Of a stretch of 11,316 nucleotides of DNA, positions 1 through 6,270 are shown piece after piece; positions within the stretch are counted from its first letter, which is position 1, and the number at the start of each line of letters is the position of its first letter. The notes under the pieces were generated by a model that ran no database searches, was not told where the DNA came from, and saw only the letters and a list, made by a program, of their open reading frames with translations. Source of the stretch: Nitrososphaerales archaeon (GTDB lineage: Archaea > Thermoproteota > Nitrososphaeria > Nitrososphaerales > UBA183); assembly GCA_030042335.1 (NCBI GenBank), contig JASHZW010000009.1:1-11316 (forward strand), given 5' to 3'. The position numbers and the translations under genes were made by a program.

Positions 1-454
1 GGACGGCCCTCCGGCCAACGTTCGTCACGGTGCATCCTGTCGAGAAGACACGCGGCCTTACGTCGTACTTCACCCTAGCGTCGAGGGTGCCCGGATAGCC
101 CTTGTTCTTCAGCAGCGCGCCGAAGGTCACAGAGTCGGCCCGAAGGTCCACGACCCGCCACCTCTTGTCCTTCCCGAAACCGTGGAGGGAATCCCCATCG
201 GGCTCGGTCGCGAACTGGTATTCTTTGCCCTCGAAGGCATAGCGACCTTCGCGTATCCTTCCGGCGTACGGGATGAGGACCGCTGCACCACCATGTTGCT
301 GCTTTCCGTCGCCAGTCGGTTTGAACAAATCGGTACCGTCGAGAGATAACCCGACGACGTAGGCGCCCTTGGTGCGAAGTTCGGCCGAACTGGTTCCGCT
401 GCGTATTGAAATGTTGCTCGAGGTGGAATCTCCGGACGGGACGGGGGAACGATG
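1..454 (-). CDS. Aldose 1-epimerase (galactose mutarotase)-like protein, N-terminal part, runs off left edge
   Basis: Seen: reading the minus strand from 454 to 1 gives an open frame with the N-terminal half of an aldose 1-epimerase. Successive blocks are GAYVVGLSLDGTDLF, AAVLIPYAGRIREGRYAFEG, LHGFGKDKRWRVVDL and a late TVTNVGRRAV. Family knowledge: these enzymes interconvert alpha and beta anomers of hexoses on a beta-sandwich. The Arg in the 'GRIREG' loop and the His of 'HGF' (codon at 182-184) match the conserved sugar-binding/catalytic positions. The C-terminal half lies outside the window. Odd: a TAG (455-457) precedes the open frame, and no ATG, GTG or TTG follows until inside the domain, so the true start is unknown. 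A frameshift in the C-run near 442-448, or a rare start such as ATT at 410-412, are possibilities. A longer open frame at 75-524 in another phase has no family features. The gene is divergent from the neighbouring glycosyltransferase, which fits a sugar-metabolism setting. The family call is fairly secure; integrity is not. Confidence 0.75.
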
Positions 455-560
455 CTAGATAGGGCTTTGCAGGCTGCCTTGCTCTGCTTGGAGCCACTGG
501 TCCCGCGGGCATCAGAGGACCCACGCCGTGATGCGAGAATTAGAGCACGAAATACGCCAC

Positions 561-569
561 TTATATTAA
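561..569. promoter_or_regulatory. TATA-like element between divergent epimerase and GT4 genes
   Basis: The A/T block ttatattaa lies in the short space between two divergent genes. It is nearly palindromic, so it could serve either strand. On the plus strand an archaeal start site would fall about 25 bases downstream, close to the ATG at 582. No clear BRE is visible. Weak evidence. Confidence 0.3.
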
Positions 570-581
570 TCGGAGTCGGAA

Positions 582-1582
582 ATGAACTTCGATAAGCGAG
601 GGTCCCTGAGTGGGATTTAAACTCGGTGGTCCGTTGGACCGCGGGTCCGGGCGACCTAATGGCTCAAAACGAGCTGCGTTAGTCTATCAGCGCCAGATAA
701 ACCCCTTTTCCAAGAATGGTCTTGTCTCTGGGTGTGCATGAATTTGACCTGATCCATTTTTCAACTTTACGTTCTAATCTTTGCTCGGAGCTTCCGCAAG
801 ATGGGTCCTTGGGACGCCATTGGTCATGACTGCTTCCTATCATCCATGGAACGGCCTCTACGAAAGAACGATAGCACCAAGTCATGCGGTCAGCTACCCG
901 CGTGATAGCCTAATGCGAATGGGAGCGAGACCAACTTTCTAGGATCGTCCCAAGGTCAAAGATCGTGAAGATCCTTGCGGCATAGAACGAGACAGGTTCG
1001 CTTCCTTGCCGGCCGCCGAGGAGTTCAAGGTCGCGAATGTTATCTCTGACCGGGACGAGATTGTACTTTATCTGGGGTCGCTCGGCGAAGAAAGGGGTGA
1101 GTGATCTGATAGAAATGATGTCAAGACACGCGAGCGCGTGAATACAGCACGATTGTTCATCATCGGCGGAGGCCTTGTCGACGCTTCCGTTCGTGCGAAA
1201 CGAAGTGGTATGCCGGGATACGCCAGCTTCTTGGGCAGGCTTAGCAACGCGCAAGTTACACAAGTCCTCTCGATAGCAGATGTCTTCGCATTTCCATCTC
1301 ACAATGAATCTTTGGCATTGCTCTGGTGGAGGCAGCAGCGGCCGGGGGCCCCTTGGTTTCAACCAACGTGGGTGTCGCGAGTGAGGTTGTCCGCGATGGG
1401 TACAATAGGTTCGTCGCTAGAAGCCGTCTGAGTTCGTTCAGCGGGTGATCGATGTTCTTTGTACTGAGAGCATAAAGAAGAACGCCGAAGAGCAGCGCAG
1501 GGTAATCATTGATAAATTCGGGTGGGAGACGGTGATTGGCTCGCTTGTCGAGCTATACGCTGAATGTTACCGTCCGCACTGA
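582..1582 (+). pseudogene. GT4-family (group 1) glycosyltransferase, broken by many frameshifts
   Basis: Seen: a nearly complete GT4 enzyme can be read on the plus strand only by switching frame repeatedly. The N-terminal Rossmann part shows VHEFDLIHFSTLRSNL (frame 2, about 737-784), then LGTPLVMTASYHPWNGLYER (frame 1, 808-867). The linker shows VMRSATRVIA, SLMRMGARPT, SKIVKILAA and GIERDRFASLPAAEE. The C-terminal domain begins DEIVLYLGSLGEE (frame 1), then KGVSDLIEMM (frame 2), ARLFIIGGG and IADVFAFPSHNES (frame 1), FGIALVEAAAAGGPLVSTNV (frame 3, from 1311), and FGWETVIGSLVELY (frame 2, stop at 1580-1582). Family knowledge: the ESFG-ALVEA-AAG stretch is the nucleotide-sugar binding E-x7-E region, and such enzymes build glycans with retention of configuration. 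The start at ATG 582 is tentative; it gives a length near the family norm, but TAA triplets occur in that frame at 618 and 657. At least eight shifts with well-kept motifs mean recent inactivation or poor local sequence. Confidence 0.8.
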
Positions 1583-1613
1583 GTTGAAGACCTTTCTTTC
1601 CAAGGAGAACCAT

Positions 1614-1633
1614 CACCCAGCTTATCTGGGGTG
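1614..1633. terminator. Possible hairpin after the GT4 gene
   Basis: CACCCAG (1614-1620), a five-base loop and CTGGGGTG (1626-1633) form a stem with one bulged G, 32 bases after the GT4 stop codon in the space between convergent genes. There is no strong T-run directly after it, so a termination role is only possible. The rest of 1583-1802 holds nothing recognised, apart from a possible C-terminal tail of the GT2 gene on the minus strand down to 1748. Confidence 0.2.
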
Positions 1634-1802
1634 TTCTGTCACACTCCAGATGGAAGACGCCCGCGCACAGAGGCATACTTCCTAGAAAGTTGTATGCAGA
1701 AAGTACTCATCGGAGAGAGGGTTGAACTTCCGGGGGGTGAATCCCTTTTAGGACTGTTTGAAGGAGGAGGCTACCTTCGCCAGGGAGTAGACTATCATCT
1801 GC

Positions 1803-2450
1803 CTATTGTTTTCTTCTTCGCCTTCGCCGAAGATGGGACATCCCAACCTGCAACTTGCTGACGTAACCAGTATATCGATATCTTAACCTCCCTAGCAGCG
1901 TCTGCCGATGAAGATGAGGTTCCTTTATGATGCTTATCGGCATCATCGTCCACGCGTACCTGCCCTTGGCCGCAGCGCCTCCAAATTTCATAGTCCTTGT
2001 AGTAGTTTAGATCTTCCATCCGCCAAGTGACAAGATGATCTTTCGGGTGGCCAAAGTAAATCCATGAGAGTTGCTCCGGGTCATTCTGTCATTGACCATG
2101 ATCATCCTATCTTCTGCGTACGGTTCCAAGGTGCTAAGTTTCTTTAGCAGATCGTCAGGATATACTTCGTCCAGATTGATGTTTGACCAGATGTATTTTC
2201 CCGATGAGTGCTCAAAGGCGAGCTGCCTACCCCTTCCGCGACTTGATCTCTCGACGAACAAACGGAGCTTGCCCTTGGCTCGGTAGTTCCTCAATACATC
2301 CAGTGATCCATCGGTATTCTTCGCGTCCACAATCACAACTTCGTATCTGCCGCTGACCTGATTTAGAATGCTGTCTAGTGATTTCTTTATTGTCGGCATG
2401 TTATTCCGATGGGTTATGCATATGCTACAGACTGGTGGTGTGAGGCGCAA
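1803..2450 (-). pseudogene. GT2-family glycosyltransferase, broken by at least two frameshifts
   Basis: Seen: the first 147 codons (2450-2007, TTG start) encode a GT-A fold N-terminus. VCSICITHRNNMPTIKKSL is the first beta-strand and helix, followed by YEVVIVDAKNTDGSLDVL, LAFEHSSGKYIWSNINLDEV (where the metal-binding acidic motif sits) and ILSLGGW. After GGW the match jumps to another frame, starting at 2019 (MEDLNYYKDYEIWRR). About 40 bases later it moves to a third frame (KGRYAWTMMPISIIKEP, then RLRYRYTGYVSKLQVG), ending at 1803. A further piece, MIVYSLAKVASSFKQS, in yet another frame could carry the true C-terminus to 1748. Family knowledge: GT2 enzymes transfer sugars from nucleotide-sugar donors; the G-G-W-x-(E/D)-D-x-x-x-W region supplies the catalytic base. 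It is last in the minus-strand operon, 97 bases after the phosphotransferase. Probably inactive as written. Confidence 0.8.
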
Positions 2451-2472
2451 TCGCAGACTTCGGCTGCGATTG
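2448..2472. repeat. Perfect 9-bp inverted repeat at the GT2 start codon
   Basis: CAATCGCAG (2448-2456), a 7-base spacer and CTGCGATTG (2464-2472) form a perfect stem. On the minus-strand mRNA the TTG start of the GT2 gene (2450-2448) is the last triplet of the 3' arm, so the start codon would be paired. It could hinder translation, act as an intercistronic processing or attenuation element, or bind a protein. Confidence 0.6.
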
Positions 2473-2547
2473 TCTTATCGAACCTCTCTTCTCGTACTAA
2501 ATACCCATGTTCTTCCTAGTGTTGATTCCGGGATCGGTCCAGCGTTC

Positions 2548-3423
2548 TTACCCAATGGTTCTCTCATAGGAGTGGATCAGGTCTTGAATGTTTGATAGCG
2601 GCCCGAAAGGGAACTCACTCAGTCGATCCACGAGCAGAAGATTTTTCTCCAATTCAGACTGTATTCGCAGTTGTTGGCCTAGCCACATCGCATTTGCATA
2701 CATTGCGAGGAAGAATGGGCTAACGTTGTCTAGCATCGACAAGACGTCCAAATCCTTTGCATGACGTATCATTGCCTTGGGTGGCACGAGCATATACGGA
2801 TCCGCCGGGGGTTCGTCGAATCCGGAGGAGTCGAAGTCTACGGCCACTACCTCCCCTCCAGTGTCGAGGAAGTTGATCTCGTTTGGATCACCATGGCGGC
2901 AAACACTCGGAATGTTCTCTTCAGGTTGGCACTGCTCAAGCACAGCCGTGAGTTCGCCGAGGTCTACGTAGTCACTCGCCAAAGCCACTACTTTTTCGAT
3001 TCTCCGGATCAATTCTTGAGGTCTCACTTCGCCTCCAGAAGTCTGTAAATAGAACTCCTTCAACCATCCGAGCTTCATCCGTAATTTCTCGGTCTCGTAA
3101 AGGTTTGAGTCTTTGAGACGCTTTCCATCTATAAACCGTTCCACCAGAAACGCGCGCCTGGCACAGGATCCGTGAAGAATAATTTCAGGGACACGTCTTA
3201 CTCGCATATCCTTGAAAATGCTCAGTATTTTCGCCTCGCGCTCTATGCTACCAGATACGCTGGGAAATCTCGCCATCTTCACCAGGAACTTCGAAGTTTG
3301 TCCCTTCAGAACCAACTCGATTCGAGCATGGTCAATGGACGACCAAAACGGCGAGGAGATGGAAACACGGCTATCTTCAAAATCGTATAGGTCCGACAGC
3401 TGTCCAATCACATCCGAAATCAA
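2548..3423 (-). CDS. Aminoglycoside phosphotransferase/choline kinase-family small-molecule kinase
   Basis: Seen: an intact 291-residue protein of protein-kinase-like fold. The N-lobe has FLVKMARF (Lys49, candidate ATP-binding lysine) and an SIEREAKIL helix with a Glu (61 or 63) for the salt bridge. The hinge region is AFLVERFIDG. The C-lobe has the Brenner catalytic motif CRHGDPNEINFLDTGG (His177, Asp179, Asn184), followed by the metal-binding VVAVDFDSSG (Asp196). Family knowledge: this family (PF01636-like) phosphorylates hydroxyl groups of small molecules such as aminoglycosides, choline, ethanolamine or sugars in the cytoplasm. The substrate cannot be read from the sequence. Sitting between a methyltransferase (5 bases upstream) and a GT2 glycosyltransferase, a role in phosphorylating a sugar or lipid headgroup for a surface glycan is more likely than drug resistance (inference). 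Start ATG at 3423 follows the methyltransferase stop closely, which supports translation from one operon mRNA. Confidence 0.85.
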   Translation of the reverse strand: MISDVIGQLSDLYDFEDSRVSISSPFWSSIDHARIELVLKGQTSKFLVKMARFPSVSGSIEREAKILSIFKDMRVRRVPEIILHGSCARRAFLVERFIDGKRLKDSNLYETEKLRMKLGWLKEFYLQTSGGEVRPQELIRRIEKVVALASDYVDLGELTAVLEQCQPEENIPSVCRHGDPNEINFLDTGGEVVAVDFDSSGFDEPPADPYMLVPPKAMIRHAKDLDVLSMLDNVSPFFLAMYANAMWLGQQLRIQSELEKNLLLVDRLSEFPFGPLSNIQDLIHSYERTIG

Positions 3424-3428
3424 TCAAA

Positions 3429-4271
3429 TCATCGCTCCGCTACGATGTAGAATGAGGGGACGAGTGCTCCAACGACCTTCCCGGGGAGCAATTTGACCGC
3501 TCGATGGCGCAACGTGTCTTTCACCCTGTCTATGTTGCATATCCTGTTAGTGTATTGGTAGTTCGGAAGAGCTGCGTAGAACTTCAGCGAATCGAAACCG
3601 GCTTGTTCCAACATTTTGCGGTAACCGTGCTGATCCGAAGCGTAGGTTGTCTTGTGCGTGTTCTCTTTCGTCCCCATGTAAAGACTGGCGAGTCGATTGT
3701 TCGTACCGATCAACAACGTTCCGCCAGGCCTTATGATGTCGTGAATCGCCCGCAACCCTCGCTCCTGCGCAATCCTTGGTGAGGATGTATCGGAGAGGCC
3801 GAGCCGTTCGAGTGTATCGATCATAATCACAACGTCAAAGAACTCCTTCTCGAAAGGAGGATCCATTATATTGCACTGCAGAACATGCATATTTTTCAAA
3901 TGCTCCTGGTACTTGATTTGTTGAGCGAAGCACAGACGCTCAACGGTGTTGTCTGCTGCGTAGACGTTCGTGGTTGGGAACCCCTTTGCCATCTGAGCCG
4001 AGATGATTCCCCAGCCCGTGCCCAGATCCAGGATTCGGTCTCCTTCTCTGATCGAAAGAATAGCGAGAAAGAGCGAGCGGTTAGGATAGGTTATCTGCTT
4101 GCGCAGAGGAGGGTCCAGAGCGCCCAGTGCTGTCTTCCAACCGATCGTCGCTGCTAAACTAGACAGCCCTTGAGCTTTCTCTCGGTTCCCCTCCCAGAGT
4201 TGATACTCCGAATCGCCGTAACAAGGTATGTGGCTTACGGTCTTCTTCGGGGCAATGACTATGCCTTTCAT
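3429..4271 (-). CDS. Class I SAM-dependent methyltransferase
   Basis: Seen: intact, 280 residues. The Rossmann core begins near residue 78 with motif I RILDLGTGWGIIS (Asp82, Gly84, Gly86, Gly88). An acidic residue at the end of beta-2 (VYAADNT, Asp107) should hold the SAM ribose. FDVVIMIDTLERLG (residues 145-158) is the motif after beta-4, and IIRPGGTLLIGT (179-190) forms the turn into beta-5. Family knowledge: the Methyltransf_11/25-type fold methylates small molecules, lipids or sugars; the acceptor is not predictable. The C-terminal 90 residues (from about HKTTYASDQHGYRKMLEQAG) resemble the substrate-facing cap of this group. It is first in the minus-strand operon with the phosphotransferase and GT2 genes. 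The ATG at 4271 is preceded by a GAGG Shine-Dalgarno-like element and further up by a TATA-like sequence. Codons and motifs are intact, unlike those of the glycosyltransferases on either side. Confidence 0.85.
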   Translation of the reverse strand: MKGIVIAPKKTVSHIPCYGDSEYQLWEGNREKAQGLSSLAATIGWKTALGALDPPLRKQITYPNRSLFLAILSIREGDRILDLGTGWGIISAQMAKGFPTTNVYAADNTVERLCFAQQIKYQEHLKNMHVLQCNIMDPPFEKEFFDVVIMIDTLERLGLSDTSSPRIAQERGLRAIHDIIRPGGTLLIGTNNRLASLYMGTKENTHKTTYASDQHGYRKMLEQAGFDSLKFYAALPNYQYTNRICNIDRVKDTLRHRAVKLLPGKVVGALVPSFYIVAER

Positions 4272-4584
4272 CGGTAGCCTCTTACAATTGTCATTGTGTT
4301 TTCGTCAGGCGAAACCCTTAGAGTACCTTGCGCTCCTTTTATGTTTTTTCTGGTCTGCTGCGGTTCTCCTACGTCGTCTTGGCCGAGTCTTTTATCCGTT
4401 GCTGGACGGGCGCTCCTATTCGCGCTCTAGCGGAGCATTGTGGCTTTCGCGATAGCCTTGGCCTAACCTGTTAATTGCGCTCTGTGAGATAGATTGGTCT
4501 AGACGCAGGAGCAAATACCGTAAGTAGCAATGCACTCAGAAAGTCATCGTAGAAGAATCGCCATTTCATCGTAGAGGAGGCGGC
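4272..4584. other. 313-base intergenic region between divergent operons
   Basis: This holds the putative minus-strand promoter near 4340 and the 22-bp tandem repeat at 4544-4586. Otherwise no RNA gene or coding frame with family features is visible. An open frame at 4228-4455 on the plus strand is hydrophobic but overlaps the methyltransferase start out of phase and has no recognisable motif. Confidence 0.5.
4337..4344 (-). promoter_or_regulatory. Possible TATA box of the methyltransferase operon
   Basis: On the minus strand the sequence ACATAAAA, within an A-rich stretch, lies about 70 bases before the ATG at 4271. A transcript would start near 4314 and have a leader of roughly 43 bases ending in a GAGG element. 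Position and composition fit an archaeal promoter, but no BRE is obvious. Confidence 0.35.
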
Positions 4585-4586
4585 TT
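4544..4586 (+). repeat. 22-bp tandem direct repeat before the HTH-LAGLIDADG gene
   Basis: TCATCGTAGA occurs at 4544-4553 and again at 4566-4575, exactly 22 bases apart. The following bases also partly match (AGAATCGCC versus GGAGGCGGC), so the unit is an imperfect 21-22-mer. The second copy contains the GGAGG ribosome-binding-like site and touches the TTG start at 4585. Two helical turns of spacing would place both copies on one face of the DNA, as expected of an operator; a local duplication without function is equally possible. Confidence 0.5.
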
Positions 4587-5517
4587 GTCCTACAGGCCCG
4601 GTCCTAGGCTTCTCGAAGTGAAAGGACGGGATGATTGGATTCTGTCCCATCTAGACGACAAACAGGACCCTGCAAACATTCGCGGGTGCCTTCATTCGCT
4701 GACGATTTCTCTGCTCAGAGCACCGCAAGAGACGGCATTCGCACTCCGTCCATTGGCTAGCAGTCCAAGATTCGCAGCCTACTTCGAGAACATCATCAAA
4801 GCCGGACCCCCTGACGAGGCCGCTAGGAGGTTGGGTTACAGTAACCCTGGTATTCTCTATCATCATCTAGCTAGGCTGAACATCTCCAAGCCTCAAGAAT
4901 GGTCTCGCCGGCCTGACTTGAACCTTCATCAACGTGTTTTGGTGCCTGACGTGAGCATAACCGACCCGGTTTGATAGGGCGTGGGTAGCAGGTCTGATTC
5001 AGGGCGAGGGATGCATACAATGTCGCTACATGACCAACACGCGGTCGACATGCCTCGAAATCGATGTAGCGATGGTCGATCCGGCGCCCATACGCAGGTA
5101 GAACAGGTGTATCCGAAACAATCGTCGCGAATGTGATCGATAGGGCATGGATTGGCGCGTTCATACAAGGAGGAAGGGTGCATTGGAAGCTTCTACGTGT
5201 TCTCTCTTGAGCGTTCTAAACACCCCTCCACCACAATTGCAAAGTTCTCCAATTTAGTGGGACTGCCAATTCTGGCAAAACCGAAGTACACGAAGTCGAA
5301 CGTGATGCCAAAATGGATCAAGAACGTCTATGGAATCAGGTCGGTCCGACTTCTACGGGAGATAATTCCGTTCTTGGAAGGAGATAAACAGAGAGAAGCA
5401 GAGAAAGCATTGACATTCTTCGACGCCAACGGGTATTACCGTGGACTCGTGAGACCGGCGGAGATTTGGTCTGCAAGTGAGTTCCCTCTGCGATCAAGGA
5501 AGCCACCTCCTTCCTGA
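4585..5517 (+). pseudogene. Helix-turn-helix plus LAGLIDADG homing-endonuclease-like protein, frameshifted
   Basis: Seen: frame 1 from a TTG with an upstream GGAGG encodes about 128 residues ending in a Fis-like HTH, DEAARRLGYSNPGILYHHLA then RLNISKPQEW (around residues 76-105). Its stop at 4972-4974 is followed in frame 2 (4979 on) by AWVAGLIQGEGCIQ, a LAGLIDADG-type helix with the acidic GEG end, continuing LEIDVAMVDPAPIRR to TAG 5099-5101. Frame 3 then gives a second copy, RAWIGAFIQG (from 5142). Frame 1 (from about 5164) resumes EEGCIGSFYVFSLERS, STTIAKFSNLVGLPI, LREIIPFLEGDKQREAEKAL and IWSASEFPLR to the stop at 5517. Family knowledge: LAGLIDADG proteins bind DNA as two-fold units and cut with acidic residues at the helix ends; some serve as regulators instead. 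The first LAGLIDADG unit lacks its second half, so an internal deletion or partial duplication is likely. At least three frame changes imply it is dead as written. Confidence 0.75.
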
Positions 5518-5543
5518 AAGGAAGAGCACCGAAGTGCATTTAA

Positions 5544-6104
5544 ATGGCAACCTTCGGCCCGATAAATTCGAGGAGATTAGCCTTCCACGGCAGTAACTAC
5601 CGTCGCATCGTGTCTCAGGCTTATAACAAGAAGTTCGCGCCAGGGACGCCCAACCCGAAGGTAGCCAGATTCACGACTGGAAAGTACAGTACCGACTACT
5701 CTTATGCCATTCATCTGGTCTCTAAGGGCAGGGTCCAAATCCGCTCTAACGCGCTAGAAGCCGCGCGGGTCGCGGCAAACAAGAAGCTGGCATCGCTTGG
5801 CGAGGAGGGGTATTATCTCGTTGTCCGGTCATACCCCCACATCGTGCTCCGCGAGAACAAGATGATTGCCACCGCAGGCGCAGACAGGCTCCAAGAAGGC
5901 ATGCGTAAGGCCTTCGGAAAGCCCATAGGTGTCGCTGCGAGAGTCGATATCGGTACCACCGTGCTTGAGTTGTACGTGAAGGCTGCGGATCTCGCTCTCG
6001 GCAAGACGGCGATGCACGCAGCCAAGGCAAAGCTCCCCATGCTCACCGATGTGAAGGTCGAGGAACTGAAGCCAGAGGAAGCGGCTGCTCCGACAGCTGC
6101 CTGA
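5544..6104 (+). CDS. rpl10e: Large-subunit ribosomal protein L10e (uL16 family)
   Basis: Seen: an intact 186-residue protein. After an N-terminal stretch with HGSNYRRIVSQAYNKKFA it has the uL16 core: KVARFTTGKY, VQIRSNALEAARVAANKKLA, GYYLVVRSYPHIVLRENKM, ADRLQEGMRKAFGKPIGVAA and VDIGTTVLELYV. It ends in an Ala/Glu-rich tail. Family knowledge: archaeal L10e is the counterpart of bacterial L16. It sits near the 5S rRNA and the A-site tRNA elbow of the 50S subunit, with a loop approaching the peptidyl-transferase centre. The ATG at 5544 lies 26 bases after the decayed LAGLIDADG gene; the A/T-rich bases atttaa directly before it leave little room for a leader, so its promoter may overlap the end of that gene. 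It stands alone, convergent with the small gene downstream. Confidence 0.95.
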   Translation: MATFGPINSRRLAFHGSNYRRIVSQAYNKKFAPGTPNPKVARFTTGKYSTDYSYAIHLVSKGRVQIRSNALEAARVAANKKLASLGEEGYYLVVRSYPHIVLRENKMIATAGADRLQEGMRKAFGKPIGVAARVDIGTTVLELYVKAADLALGKTAMHAAKAKLPMLTDVKVEELKPEEAAAPTAA

Positions 6105-6111
6105 CAACGGG

Positions 6112-6270
6112 TCAGCCTGTCTTTCTTCCCAGATTTCTCCAGAGCGCATACTGTTTCAGCGTCTCCTCCCTCGACAGGAACTCGACGGGTAGCGTGACCC
6201 GGAAGACAAGCCCGTCTTCGAGCTCGTAGACTGGCAGGGGAATCGCGACCTCTGCATTGGCCGTATTCAT
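6112..6270 (-). CDS. Small hypothetical protein, 52 residues
   Basis: Seen: ATG at 6270 to TGA at 6114-6112, complete and compact, with no cysteines and no membrane segment. The sequence runs MNTANAEVAIPLPVYELEDG, then LVFRVTLPVEFLSREE and a basic end (LWRNLGRKTG). Its codons favour G/C in third position like the core genes, and its stop lies 7 bases from the convergent rpl10e stop, both signs of a real gene. Predicted pattern: two or three beta-strands and a terminal helix. I do not recognise a family. Its first five codons overlap, antisense, the tentative start of the secreted-protein gene, so one of the two starts may be misplaced. It could instead be a chance frame, but amino-acid composition and placement argue otherwise. 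Confidence 0.55.
   Translation of the reverse strand: MNTANAEVAIPLPVYELEDGLVFRVTLPVEFLSREETLKQYALWRNLGRKTG

Noticed and set aside
600..660. tRNA-like 3' end on the minus strand (gagtttaaatccc plus the alternating GGTCC/GGACC/GGTCC pairs at 628-648)
   Set aside because: The T-arm does not pair, no acceptor stem or seven-base anticodon loop can be formed, and the stretch lies where the N-terminus of the GT4 gene is expected (VGPRVRA reads across it).
679..885. 68-residue open frame on the minus strand
   Set aside because: Lies opposite GT4 N-terminal motifs (HEFDLIHFS, LGTPLVMTASYHP) and shows no recognisable domain.
910..1362. 150-residue open frame on the minus strand
   Set aside because: It is antisense to strongly conserved GT4 motifs on the plus strand and has no family features.
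1631..1861. 76-residue open frame on the plus strand
   Set aside because: No motif, and its 3' end overlaps the GT2 C-terminal region on the other strand. It might still be a small gene, but nothing supports it.
4228..4455. 75-residue hydrophobic open frame on the plus strand
   Set aside because: Overlaps the methyltransferase start and its promoter region, with no convincing membrane-protein pattern or ribosome-binding site.
1..5517. Insertion sequence, CRISPR array or prophage as cause of the accessory region
   Set aside because: No transposase, integrase, terminal inverted repeats or regularly spaced repeats are visible. The LAGLIDADG remnant is the only mobile-type gene.
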